From: CAZMRW01 sp964568805
GTDB lineage: Bacteria; Pseudomonadota; Gammaproteobacteria; Methylococcales; Methylomonadaceae
DNA length: 33,302 bases
Direction: 5' to 3'
Assembly (NCBI GenBank): GCA_964568805.1
Contig: CAZMRW010000045.1
Location: 1-33,302, forward strand
The translations under genes and the position numbers were made by a program. The notes below the pieces were generated by a model that ran no database searches, was not told the origin of the DNA, and was given only the letters and a program-made list of their open reading frames with translations. Of the stretch, positions 25,348 to 32,851 are shown piece after piece (positions within the stretch are counted from its first letter, which is position 1; the number at the start of each line of letters is the position of its first letter).

Positions 25348-25376
25348 ATAATTTAATTAGATATTACTATTGTCAG
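25348..25376 (-). promoter_or_regulatory. possible fae promoter
   Basis: On minus, CTGACA (25376-25371) and AATTAT (25353-25348) are separated by 17 bp in the gap between the CitG-like gene and fae. Transcription would start about 20 bases before the AGGAG box. A separate promoter would explain higher fae expression than the rest of the operon. Assignment is by motif only. Confidence 0.4.
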
Positions 25377-25385
25377 CTTATGTGC

Positions 25386-26264
25386 CTAACTACCTTCTTT
25401 CAATGAATCGGTATCGTTACCCATAATATCTTCCAACAATACCGTAAATACCGTTGCCACGGTTAAATCAGCTGTCGTGCCAGGATTAATACCCTTGGAC
25501 TTGAACTCCCGATCTATCTGGTAAAGCAACGGCATCGTCTGCTCAGGGCTATCAGCCTTATCAAGCTCCTCGCTAAGCAAAGCCATCCTGGCGGCTATCA
25601 ATCCGGAGTAACGATCGCCATATTTTCTTTCGACATGACTATCGGGAATCCGGATTAACAGACCAGCGTAAACCGCTACAGCCGCCCAAATTCGGCCAAT
25701 CCTTTTACCCATAGCATTGTAATACAAATCGATAGAAAAATCGAAAATATCTTGATAATCTGTACTATATTGAAAAGCAATGCGGTCTCTTCCCGCGGCT
25801 AAATTCATGGCTTCCAGTAAAGTTACCGTCGCTTTTTCGCCGACATCCTGCTCGTCCGAACTGCCGAGCCCTCCCGGCGCCGCCAATGTGATCGCTTTAA
25901 ATACCCAATCGGCATCCGCAACCGTCGTAGCGCCAAGCACCCGGCGCAACGATTGCCTTAAAGTCAGGTTTTTCGGTTTGTCGGCGGCGGCCTGAATCAA
26001 TGGTGCGCAAAGCAGCAAAATGCCCAGATTGGTATTACAGCCTACCGCCTCGCGCGTGCTTTTGACGGCATAAAATATTTTTTCACCGAGGGGATGATCG
26101 GGATTGCAAAGAGGTCCCGCACTGACCTCGGCGCTAAGCCTGAAATCGGCTACGGTCATGTCATGACCGTCGGCATAGATGCTGACATTGCCGGGTTTGA
26201 ATGCCTGCAATTCGATTTCACAGGCTTGACGATAGAGATCGCCAAGTTGCTTCGGAGCGATCAT
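25386..26264 (-). CDS. CitG/MdcB-like protein (triphosphoribosyl-dephospho-CoA synthase family) in H4MPT operon
   Basis: The 292-residue protein shows the CitG family motifs: FKPGNVSIYADGHDMTVADF at about 22-41, GCNTNLGILLL at 75-85, and INPGTTADLTVATVF near the end. CitG enzymes use ATP as a ribosyl donor, displacing adenine and making an alpha-ribosyl bond. No citrate or malonate lyase genes are nearby. Instead it sits between a RimK-like ATP-grasp gene (4-bp overlap) and fae, a conserved context in H4MPT-using methylotrophs. A role in building the ribosylated H4MPT side chain fits the chemistry but is inference. It is cytoplasmic. The start ATG at 26264 lies in the coupled overlap. Confidence 0.88.
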   Translation of the reverse strand: MIAPKQLGDLYRQACEIELQAFKPGNVSIYADGHDMTVADFRLSAEVSAGPLCNPDHPLGEKIFYAVKSTREAVGCNTNLGILLLCAPLIQAAADKPKNLTLRQSLRRVLGATTVADADWVFKAITLAAPGGLGSSDEQDVGEKATVTLLEAMNLAAGRDRIAFQYSTDYQDIFDFSIDLYYNAMGKRIGRIWAAVAVYAGLLIRIPDSHVERKYGDRYSGLIAARMALLSEELDKADSPEQTMPLLYQIDREFKSKGINPGTTADLTVATVFTVLLEDIMGNDTDSLKEGS

Positions 26265-27181
26265 GAAACTTCGGCGACCCTGTCATGACAGTTTTTGTTG
26301 AGGTGACGGCCAAGCAAATCTTCTGCCAGCAAAGCCGCAATAGTGACATCGCAAACGCTTTCGAGTCCCTTCCAGGCCGGAATGCTGTTGACTTCGATCA
26401 CGGTATAATGGCCGTCCTTGTCGAGCATGATATCGACGCCGGCGTAATCCATCGCCAACGTTGACGTTGCCCTGACCGCCAGATCGGCCATTTCGGAATC
26501 CGGATCGATCAGTTCGCAACTGGCGCCCTGGGCGACGTTATTGAGCCAGGACTTGCCGCGCCTGCGCATCGCGGCCACAACGCGGCCGTTAATAATAAAC
26601 ACGCGATGGTCGGAGAAGCCCGCGCCCGCACAATGAACATAGCGCTGCAAATAATAAACGCCGCGGCTGGCGGTCAGCCAGAACAAATCCGTCATTTTTT
26701 CAATGCGCCGGATACCTTCACCCTGCGAGCCGAACAAGGGCTTGCTAATCAGCAGATGCCCTTTTTTCAACTCAGCCTCGGCAATGCTCAAGGCTTCTGT
26801 GCGGTCTCGCAGCACCCAGGTGGCCGGCGTGGGCAGACCGGCATTGCGCAGCAAAAAACTGGTCATGCCCTTATCGACGCTGCGCTCGATAGCACGGCCG
26901 TCATTGTAGACGGGAATATTCATCAGCTTCAATGCATGCAAAATATCCAGATACAGGACCACTTCTTCAAGCGAACCACCGGGTACGCCGCGCACGAACA
27001 CAGCATCGGGGAGTGCTTGCTCATAACCCGGAATAACAACCGGAATTTGATTCGGCGCAATCACAAAGCGGCACTCGGTCAAGGACACAAAATCGCTGCT
27101 GTATCCATGATTGGCGAAAGCCAGACGCAATTGCCTGCCGTGCCAGCCCGGATCGTCGGTAAAAATGGCTATCCTTCCCAC
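26261..27181 (-). CDS. RimK-like ATP-grasp ligase in H4MPT operon
   Basis: The 306-residue protein has the RimK/MptN-type ATP-grasp pattern: SKPLFGSQGEGI at 146-157 for nucleotide binding, DHRVFIINGRVVAAMRR, GVDIM with Asp250, and VIEVNSIPAWKGLE with Glu263 and Asn265. Members add glutamate or similar amino acids to a carboxylate, for example MptN on tetrahydromethanopterin and RimK on ribosomal S6. In this operon a cofactor substrate (H4MPT or methylofuran) is most likely. It begins 9 bp after the mch stop and overlaps the CitG-like gene by 4 bp, so it is tightly coupled to both. Confidence 0.9.
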   Translation of the reverse strand: MGRIAIFTDDPGWHGRQLRLAFANHGYSSDFVSLTECRFVIAPNQIPVVIPGYEQALPDAVFVRGVPGGSLEEVVLYLDILHALKLMNIPVYNDGRAIERSVDKGMTSFLLRNAGLPTPATWVLRDRTEALSIAEAELKKGHLLISKPLFGSQGEGIRRIEKMTDLFWLTASRGVYYLQRYVHCAGAGFSDHRVFIINGRVVAAMRRRGKSWLNNVAQGASCELIDPDSEMADLAVRATSTLAMDYAGVDIMLDKDGHYTVIEVNSIPAWKGLESVCDVTIAALLAEDLLGRHLNKNCHDRVAEVS

Positions 27182-27190
27182 GCGTCTCTT

Positions 27191-28174
27191 CTATGCGCCG
27201 AATGACTGGTCCAGTAACGCATTATCGAGTTTGCCGGCGCAGAAACTCTTGCCCGATTCTACCGCCGTTACGATCACGCTGGCCGGGCTGAACAGCATCG
27301 CGTCGATCTTGAAGAAATCGTATTCGTACTGTTTGAAAATATCGGCAAACGGTTTGCCATAATCCTTGGACGTTGAACTGGGCAATTCTTTCGCAAGTTT
27401 TTCCGCGGCTTCATCACTGCCCTTGACGAAAAGATGCACTTGCCCTGCGAACAGAATAGCGTCATTGGTGCGCCCCATCGCTTTAACGAAGTTCGGATGC
27501 GGCGGACAAACCGGAGCACTGCCGCTGCCGTCGACGATATTTTCCAGCGGGAAATGCAGAGCATGAGCCTTGTGCATGGCCACTTCGAGAACGCGGGCAA
27601 CAACCTGCATGCCGCCGGCAAGGCTGCTCGTCGGGGTTACGATGATTGTCAATTGCGAGGGAAGGACTTTACAGGCGGCAGCCACTTTTTCGACGATGGC
27701 CAGCGGCGGAATGGCATCGTTTTCAATTACCAGCACGGTCGAATCGGCTTCATCCTGGTAGCCCAACTCTTTATAGAGCTCTTCTACCGGTTCCTCTTTA
27801 CCGTCCTTCAGCTTGGTCGCCATTGCGCGAGCAGGGCCCGATCCCAGCGCGTAATATTTCTCGTGCGACAAACTCCAGCCTGCATACTGACTGCCCAGGC
27901 AACCCAGGACCGGATTGCCGGTATGAACATTGACCGTCAATGGCCAGTTAGCCGTGTACGGACTGTGACTGAGCGTTACCGTGCCCATGCCGCCTAAACA
28001 GATTTCGGCGATAATCCGGCCTGCCTCAAGCCCTCCCGGAACCTTAATGCCGGCATCGATAATCGTACAGCCGTTATCCAGGGCTTCCACAGCCACCCTT
28101 AGTTTGTCGGCATTGGCAATGAGATGCCGCACCAGGGGCTGGGTCAATTTATTAACACTTGCTTTATATTCCAT
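27191..28174 (-). CDS. mch: methenyltetrahydromethanopterin cyclohydrolase
   Basis: Mch interconverts methenyl-H4MPT and N5-formyl-H4MPT, downstream of Fae and the methylene-H4MPT dehydrogenase. The 327-residue sequence matches the bacterial and archaeal Mch family throughout: DAGIKVPGGLEAGR, CLGGMGTVTL, VHTGNPVLGCLGSQYAGW, ALGSGPARA, NFVKAMGRTNDAILFAG and FFKIDAMLFSPA near the C-terminus. Length is normal. The start ATG at 28174 overlaps the end of the COG2232 ATP-grasp gene by 11 bp. Cytoplasmic. The partner enzymes (MtdB, FhcABCD) are not encoded in this window. Confidence 0.98.
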   Translation of the reverse strand: MEYKASVNKLTQPLVRHLIANADKLRVAVEALDNGCTIIDAGIKVPGGLEAGRIIAEICLGGMGTVTLSHSPYTANWPLTVNVHTGNPVLGCLGSQYAGWSLSHEKYYALGSGPARAMATKLKDGKEEPVEELYKELGYQDEADSTVLVIENDAIPPLAIVEKVAAACKVLPSQLTIIVTPTSSLAGGMQVVARVLEVAMHKAHALHFPLENIVDGSGSAPVCPPHPNFVKAMGRTNDAILFAGQVHLFVKGSDEAAEKLAKELPSSTSKDYGKPFADIFKQYEYDFFKIDAMLFSPASVIVTAVESGKSFCAGKLDNALLDQSFGA

Positions 28175-29273
28175 GAGGCTGAACCTTTTTTAATTGATTA
28201 ACAATCTGTTGCTGTATGATCGCGAGCTCGTCCCTTACCTGCCGCGATTCGTTTTGGTGTGAAATGATACTGCAAATGGGCTGCCCTTTGCGACAGATAA
28301 CTCCCGATTCCGGTATATCCCTACACGCCTTCGGCCAGTCGAACCGATCGGGTATCATTGAATCCTCTTCGGCGTAAACGATTTGATATCCGGTATAGCC
28401 GGTGCTATCCGGCAGACCATCGAGCAGAACGCCCTGAACCGCCAGAATATGCCTGCTCAGTAAATCGTTTTCATATAGCTGCATACTGGCGGGAGGCCTG
28501 GCATTGATCTCTAAAACCCGGCATTGATCACCGGTCTTGATGAAATCCAGGGAATTTAAGCCCTTGAGTAAAAAAGCCTTTACACAACGGTTTATCCAGG
28601 CCGTTAGCGCGGTTTTCTGTTCTTCATTAATATCGGCATCATTAATGACTCCTGCAAAAACAAATTCCTCGCTTTCATTGAGGCAGACAGTCCACTGGCT
28701 ATTAAAACCGATGATCTGAGCCTGTTGCCCGTCAGCCAGAAACAAAACCGAATGCGCGCTGCCCGGCTGATATTTCTGCCAATAGACCGAAGTCTCCGTA
28801 TGTTCTCCAGGCTTGTAACGCCTGATTCCCAGACCGCCCTGTCCTCGCATGGGCTTAACCAGCCAGATTCCGCCATCGTCGGGGGCGGCAAAAGCAACTT
28901 CGGAGTAATCAATTGATAAGTTAGTCAATACCAAAAAAAATTCGGCTTTATCGTGCAATCTGATAAACGTATCCGGCGAATTACCCAGGATGGTCAGGCG
29001 ATCATTCAGATAATTGAGGCTTTCGGGATGATTTTCAAATCCGCTGCCGTAAATGGCCTGCCTGACTGAATATTTCTCGATAAAATAATCAAGCGCCGGT
29101 TCCAAATACGTTTTAGATAATGTCGGAATTTTAATAACGTCGTCGGCATAGCGGCGCGTATCGATATCATTGCAAAGATCGATCACCAGCGGTTTCAGGC
29201 CGGCTTTGGCGGCAGCCTCAGCCAGCATGCGTCCTGTATTGGCGATAATAAGAACATATCCGGAGATAGCCAT
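28164..29273 (-). CDS. COG2232 ATP-grasp protein of the H4MPT gene set
   Basis: The 369-residue protein starts MAISGYVLIIANTGRMLAEAAAKAGL, a pre-ATP-grasp fold. It has LVKPMRGQGGLGIRRY with Lys140 for ATP binding, SLDFIKTGDQ, and RVLEINARPPASMQLYE with Glu255 and Asn257 for Mg2+. This is the ATP-grasp group found with mch in methylotrophs and methanogens. I believe it corresponds to the gene called orfY in Methylobacterium, but I cannot verify the name. It likely ligates an amino acid to a carboxylate of the C1 cofactors. The 11-bp overlap with mch shows coupling. The C-terminal region after residue 280 contains two cysteines (KACRDIPESGVICRKGQPIC) of unknown purpose. Confidence 0.88.
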   Translation of the reverse strand: MAISGYVLIIANTGRMLAEAAAKAGLKPLVIDLCNDIDTRRYADDVIKIPTLSKTYLEPALDYFIEKYSVRQAIYGSGFENHPESLNYLNDRLTILGNSPDTFIRLHDKAEFFLVLTNLSIDYSEVAFAAPDDGGIWLVKPMRGQGGLGIRRYKPGEHTETSVYWQKYQPGSAHSVLFLADGQQAQIIGFNSQWTVCLNESEEFVFAGVINDADINEEQKTALTAWINRCVKAFLLKGLNSLDFIKTGDQCRVLEINARPPASMQLYENDLLSRHILAVQGVLLDGLPDSTGYTGYQIVYAEEDSMIPDRFDWPKACRDIPESGVICRKGQPICSIISHQNESRQVRDELAIIQQQIVNQLKKVQPHGI

Positions 29274-29328
29274 GACTCTAAGAGAGCACGATGGATCTGT
29301 GCAAAAGGCGCATTAAAATCAATAGAAG

Positions 29329-30291
29329 CTATTCAACAATCACTTCGCCGCCGCGATTGCGGGCGCTGGCCGTCATAAAACTCAGCATGTCTAAATGCGC
29401 GAATTTCTGTCTGGCTCGGTAAGTGACGGATTCGGCCCATTCGACTCCCTGCACCGCGCAAAATCCGGTCGGGCCCCATGACGTTTGGCCTACTGCCACG
29501 GCGCCCTGGTCCGTAAGCCATTGCATGGCAATGGCGACCTCGGGACTGGTATAGACCCCTCCCTGAACGGAAGCAAAATGCTCACCGACCAGGCGTTGCA
29601 AGCGGGTAATGACTTCTCCGAATTTGACGATGTCGTTCTCGGCGACGGCGGGCAAGCCCTGCATCAATAATAAATAGCATAGTCGCTCCGCTTCCCGCTG
29701 GGCAAACGGCGGCAATTGACTAAAGGCCTGAATTTCCTGCTGTCCATGCAAGCCCTGTCCGCGTTTATCGAACACCAGAATAAAGCGCCAATCGACCGGA
29801 ACATCCATATGCACCAGCAGCGGCGGCGTCACCGTATGTTCGCCGCGGCCGCCATCGACGACCAGGCCGCCCTGTTCGAACACACCGATGCCGATGCCTG
29901 AACGCAAGCCTCTATCCATGACCGAAGCGATATCCCGCACGCTAAGCCCCAAATCGTACATGGCATTCAGCGCCGAACCGATCGCCAGCGCCATTTGCGT
30001 ACCCGAGCCCAAACCCACATGCTCGGGAACCGCGCTATGAATCGTAATGGCCAACGCATCCGGCACGTTTAGTTCACGGCATAGCCTGGCCAGACAATTT
30101 TGCGCGCGCCGCGCCGAAGGCCCCGAAATACTGCATTGCGCTGCTTCGGAAACCGACAAGCGCGTGGCATGTTCATTGAGGGCAATTCCGATGCTGCCGA
30201 AATGCCGGTCCAGGGAGCCGCTCAGGTCAATAAACCCCATATGCAATCGCGCAGGCGCTACCACCGAAATTTTTTTATGTCGAACTGGCAA
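29329..30291 (-). CDS. mptG: beta-ribofuranosylaminobenzene 5'-phosphate synthase (beta-RFAP synthase)
   Basis: This enzyme condenses p-hydroxybenzoate or p-aminobenzoate with PRPP, releasing CO2 and diphosphate, as the committed step of methanopterin synthesis. The 320-residue sequence has the GHMP-like signature of the family: VAPARLHMGFIDLSG at the N-terminus, VPEHVGLGSGTQMALA with the glycine-rich loop at 93-100, RSGIGIGVFEQGGLVVDGG, and GQTSWGPTGFCAVQG near the C-terminus. The start at 30291 is a TTG with only a weak ribosome-binding site. The alternative GTG at Val10 would trim the first strand, and the first ATG (Met18) is too late. It begins the H4MPT-specific part of the minus-strand unit. 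Confidence 0.95.
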   Translation of the reverse strand: MPVRHKKISVVAPARLHMGFIDLSGSLDRHFGSIGIALNEHATRLSVSEAAQCSISGPSARRAQNCLARLCRELNVPDALAITIHSAVPEHVGLGSGTQMALAIGSALNAMYDLGLSVRDIASVMDRGLRSGIGIGVFEQGGLVVDGGRGEHTVTPPLLVHMDVPVDWRFILVFDKRGQGLHGQQEIQAFSQLPPFAQREAERLCYLLLMQGLPAVAENDIVKFGEVITRLQRLVGEHFASVQGGVYTSPEVAIAMQWLTDQGAVAVGQTSWGPTGFCAVQGVEWAESVTYRARQKFAHLDMLSFMTASARNRGGEVIVE

Positions 30292-30355
30292 GGTATTTTG
30301 TAAAAGTCAGCATTTAGAGTTGCCGATTATACACGATTGGGAAAGCCGGGGTGAA

Positions 30356-31018
30356 TTAGGACTGAATGGCATCCAGCAATTGCGCCAGATCATCGAAGAT
30401 CAAATCGCATAAGCCCATCGTCATGGGATCGACCGGCGGCGCCGACGGTATCCAAACCGTCACGGCTCCCGCCCTGAACGCCGCTTCGATGCCGACAGGA
30501 GAATCTTCCAGGACCAGACAGCGATTGACGGGAATCCCAAGCGTTTCTGCCGCCTTTATAAAAATATCGGGCGCAGGCTTTCCATTTTCAACCTGTTCGC
30601 GCGAGATCATTATCGGAAAAACATCCTTCAGCCCGGCCAGACCGAGACATTCATAAGCGTTGGCCGCCGCGCTGTTGGTCGCCAGACAATAGGGAACGTT
30701 TTGTCGAAGCAGAAACTCAAGCAGTAAAGAAAAACCGTGCTTGACTTCTATTCCGTTCGCCTGAACGTGTCTGCGCCAGCACTGAGCGCTAGCTCGATTG
30801 AATTCATTAAAATCAAAGTCGGCGCCGCAATACTCTCTGAGAGCCCGTTCTACATCCGCCGGCTGCAAGCCCGATAACGATTTGAAAAATGCTTCCGAAA
30901 AATCAAACTCCATATCCCTGGCTGCTTTATTCCAGGCAACCCGGAAAGTGCTCTCGGTATCGAGCACCAGGCCGTCCATATCGAAAATGACCGCCGAAAA
31001 ATCGTCCCGTTTAAGCAT
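30356..31018 (-). CDS. HAD-superfamily phosphatase
   Basis: The 220-residue protein starts MLKRDDFSAVIFDMDGLVLDTEST with nucleophile Asp13 and acid/base Asp15. The ATNSAAAN motif II, the Lys in VENGKPAPDIF and LVLEDSPVGIEAA complete the HAD set. It belongs to the beta-phosphoglucomutase/phosphoglycolate phosphatase-like subfamily with a helical cap. Substrate is not evident. Its ATG overlaps the upstream nucleotidyltransferase gene by 8 bp, and mptG follows after 64 bp, so a role in cofactor synthesis is plausible, such as removing a sugar phosphate. A longer open frame upstream is a shadow of the neighbour gene in another frame. Confidence 0.88.
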   Translation of the reverse strand: MLKRDDFSAVIFDMDGLVLDTESTFRVAWNKAARDMEFDFSEAFFKSLSGLQPADVERALREYCGADFDFNEFNRASAQCWRRHVQANGIEVKHGFSLLLEFLLRQNVPYCLATNSAAANAYECLGLAGLKDVFPIMISREQVENGKPAPDIFIKAAETLGIPVNRCLVLEDSPVGIEAAFRAGAVTVWIPSAPPVDPMTMGLCDLIFDDLAQLLDAIQS

Positions 31019-31940
31019 CGAGCACTCTGATATGTTCGCCGTGCGCCTCCCGGCTGGAACCAACCACGATATGCCGGGCGCCCCGCTCCGTCTCCTCCAG
31101 CATACCCGAAACCTCGACAAACTCGCCGGTGACTGCCTGGCCAACGTAGGTGGCAGTAAAACAGACAATAGAACTGATGGTTTCATGGTCTATTTGATAC
31201 ACCGCCGGGTAATCGAAGGCGTGGGTATCGTCGACGACACGGCATAGCAAGGTAATCGGACCGATTTTTTTATAGCTCCCAGACTGGCTTGCCACGCTGT
31301 ATTCAATCAGACTCAAATCGAATTTCCGGCCGCGAACCATCGCTTTGTTGAATTTCCGTTGTTCATGCCAGACATATTCGTCATAGCTCAGGGAACAGGC
31401 CCGGCGCCGATAGGATTCCCGCCAGTCACTGTCGCTCAATGGTTGCAGCCGGTCTTGTTCAATCAGTTCGCGGGTCATGGCCCGGCAGCGGTGAAACACA
31501 TCCCTGCCGTAACAGACCAGATCGATGTCCGAACTGTCCCGCTGTACGCCGATCAACAGCGAACCGGTCACCCCAATGTCGGTCAAATCCAGTCCCTGTT
31601 GCCGCAATAATTCGCCCAGCAAAAACAAGTCGCTTTCGACCGCATCGTGCCGGTCTGCCTGCATGATTTGTTTAAAACGATGTTTGGGCCGATGGTGCCC
31701 GACAATCCGGGTTTTATGCACCGCATGCAAATTCGCATCCAATGTCTCCGAATAATGCAGATAATCCGGATGATTTCTACTTAGCAAAGCGTTGGCATCG
31801 CCTGTCGCCTTCTTGCGCCAAACGCCGTCTTCGTTAACATAACGCAAAAAACACAGCACCTTGTCCTGCTCCAGGCGAGGATCCACAACGGCGAACAACA
31901 GGCCTTCGGCGGTTTCGATAAAGTCTTTAGGGGAAAACAT
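31011..31940 (-). CDS. nucleotidyltransferase-fold protein (COG1665-like) at head of the H4MPT unit
   Basis: The 309-residue protein has a polymerase-beta-type nucleotidyltransferase core: GVTGSLLIGVQRDSSDIDLVCYG with Gly-Ser at 126-127 and acidic Asp138 and Asp140, plus a third acidic position likely in RKFDLSLIEY. An N-terminal domain of about 100 residues (FIETAEGLLFAVVDP, LCFLRYVNEDGVWRKK) and a C-terminal beta-rich end of about 80 residues (QAVTGEFVEVSGMLEE) flank the core. Similar proteins occur in archaea and in H4MPT-using bacteria. Function is unknown to me. It is the first gene of the minus-strand unit and is coupled to the HAD gene by an 8-bp overlap. Confidence 0.8.
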   Translation of the reverse strand: MFSPKDFIETAEGLLFAVVDPRLEQDKVLCFLRYVNEDGVWRKKATGDANALLSRNHPDYLHYSETLDANLHAVHKTRIVGHHRPKHRFKQIMQADRHDAVESDLFLLGELLRQQGLDLTDIGVTGSLLIGVQRDSSDIDLVCYGRDVFHRCRAMTRELIEQDRLQPLSDSDWRESYRRRACSLSYDEYVWHEQRKFNKAMVRGRKFDLSLIEYSVASQSGSYKKIGPITLLCRVVDDTHAFDYPAVYQIDHETISSIVCFTATYVGQAVTGEFVEVSGMLEETERGARHIVVGSSREAHGEHIRVLDA

Positions 31941-32104
31941 GCGAGTTAGACAATCCAGTCAGAACAAATTCAATTGATCCACGTTTAGAATCAAAACATC
32001 ATTGTATCAGCAACATTATTTCTTTAGTTGGTCGATTGATGCTGCCTATAAATATATTAATCAGCTTTATTGAATATTGTTTGTCGGCAGCATATTCAAC
32101 ATTA

Positions 32105-32155
32105 ATGAAAGTTGCCGATATTCTACGCAAATTGCAAAATGATGGCTGGAGTTAA
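32105..32155 (+). pseudogene. hicA: hicA toxin 5' remnant
   Basis: The frame reads MKVADILRKLQNDGWS and stops at TAA. This is the normal start of HicA toxins (MKxxDxIKxLxxDGW), which should continue with a double-stranded RNA-binding fold carrying a catalytic histidine. Everything after the first helix is missing. The homology is by recognition of the short N-terminus and is supported by the hicB fragment immediately after. Confidence 0.65.
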
Positions 32156-32374
32156 AATTTTATCAAATATGCTGTTCTCATTGAAAAGGCACAATCAAAC
32201 TTTTCTGCATTTGTTCCTGACCTTCCTGGATGTGTAGCTACTGGAGCCTCAATCGAGGAAGATGAGGTCCATATTCGGGAGGCAATCGAGTTTCATATCG
32301 AAGGCATGCGTCAGGATGGGGAAGAGATACCGCCGCCCAATTTTTCCGTGGAATATATCGAAGTTGCTGTATAG
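32156..32374 (+). pseudogene. hicB: hicB antitoxin remnant lacking a start codon
   Basis: Directly after the hicA stop, in the same frame, 72 codons read NFIKYAVLIEKAQSNFSAFV, then PDLPGCVATG and EAIEFHIEGMRQDGEEIPPP, ending YIEVAV and TAG. This is a complete HicB N-terminal RNase-H-like fold of the short type. No ATG, GTG or TTG is available before residue 51. A deletion from inside hicA to the first codon of hicB explains both fragments. Possibly still translated from a non-standard start, but more likely dead. Confidence 0.75.
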
Positions 32375-32748
32375 CTATCGGTTCAACATGAATTGCCAAA
32401 CCTGCCGATTCTTGATGGATTTTGCATTCTATTGAAAAAGTATCGGATAACGCAATAGCCGCTGTACAACTCGGTTCCAGGAACCGAGGCTATATTCATT
32501 TCTGCCGCCGACACGTTACCTTCCGCCGCCAAATTCAATATAAAAGTCTCAGTCCCACCGCCCCATATCTATCGGATTGCGTTACTACGAAACAATATAT
32601 AGCGCTCAATCCACTGCACATAGCTGTTCGGTTCGAACGTTATAGTGTTTGACGCGAATACGGTCGCAGACTTGATCCAGGAGTTTTGGAGGTATATTTT
32701 TATTTTAAATAAAAGTTTGCTATCGATAATTAAATGCTATAGCATCCG
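32375..32748 (+). other. noncoding stretch between hicB remnant and attC-like site
   Basis: About 374 bp with only a 76-codon frame (32422-32652) that has no family resemblance and no ribosome-binding site. It contains a near-perfect hairpin (32470-32488) and an AT-rich right part. I see no intact gene. Confidence 0.5.
32470..32488. repeat. 9-bp inverted repeat with one-base spacer
   Basis: CTCGGTTCC and GGAACCGAG flank a single A. Outer arms ATAGCC (32455-32460) and GGCTAT (32488-32493) could extend it. It may be an operator or a fragment of a palindromic repeat element. No second copy was noticed in the window. Confidence 0.5.
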
Positions 32749-32832
32749 GCCTAACGGATTGCCGGTGTGGCATATTACACCTGCAATTAAAATTTAATAT
32801 ACACCTAAAAAGGTATCTACTTAACGTTAGGC
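32749..32832 (+). other. integron attC-like site
   Basis: GCCTAAC (32749-32755) fits the RYYYAAC end and GTTAGGC (32826-32832) the GTTRRRY end of an attC site. They are inverted, 84 bp apart overall, with one extra paired base. Inside, GGTGT-GGC-ATATTA (32764-32777) pairs with TAATATACACC (32795-32805), leaving GGC bulged, like the unpaired bases of real attC hairpins. A gene starts 20 bp after the site in the orientation expected for a cassette. No integrase is in the window. Confidence 0.5.
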
Positions 32833-32851
32833 GATAAGTACGAGATCTGAC

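Noticed and set aside
25386..26264. citrate lyase prosthetic-group synthesis (citG)
   Set aside because: No lyase subunit genes nearby. The operon is H4MPT-linked, so only family membership is claimed.
32422..32652. 76-codon plus-strand frame as a cassette gene
   Set aside because: No ribosome-binding site or recognisable sequence, and it includes the 19-base palindrome.
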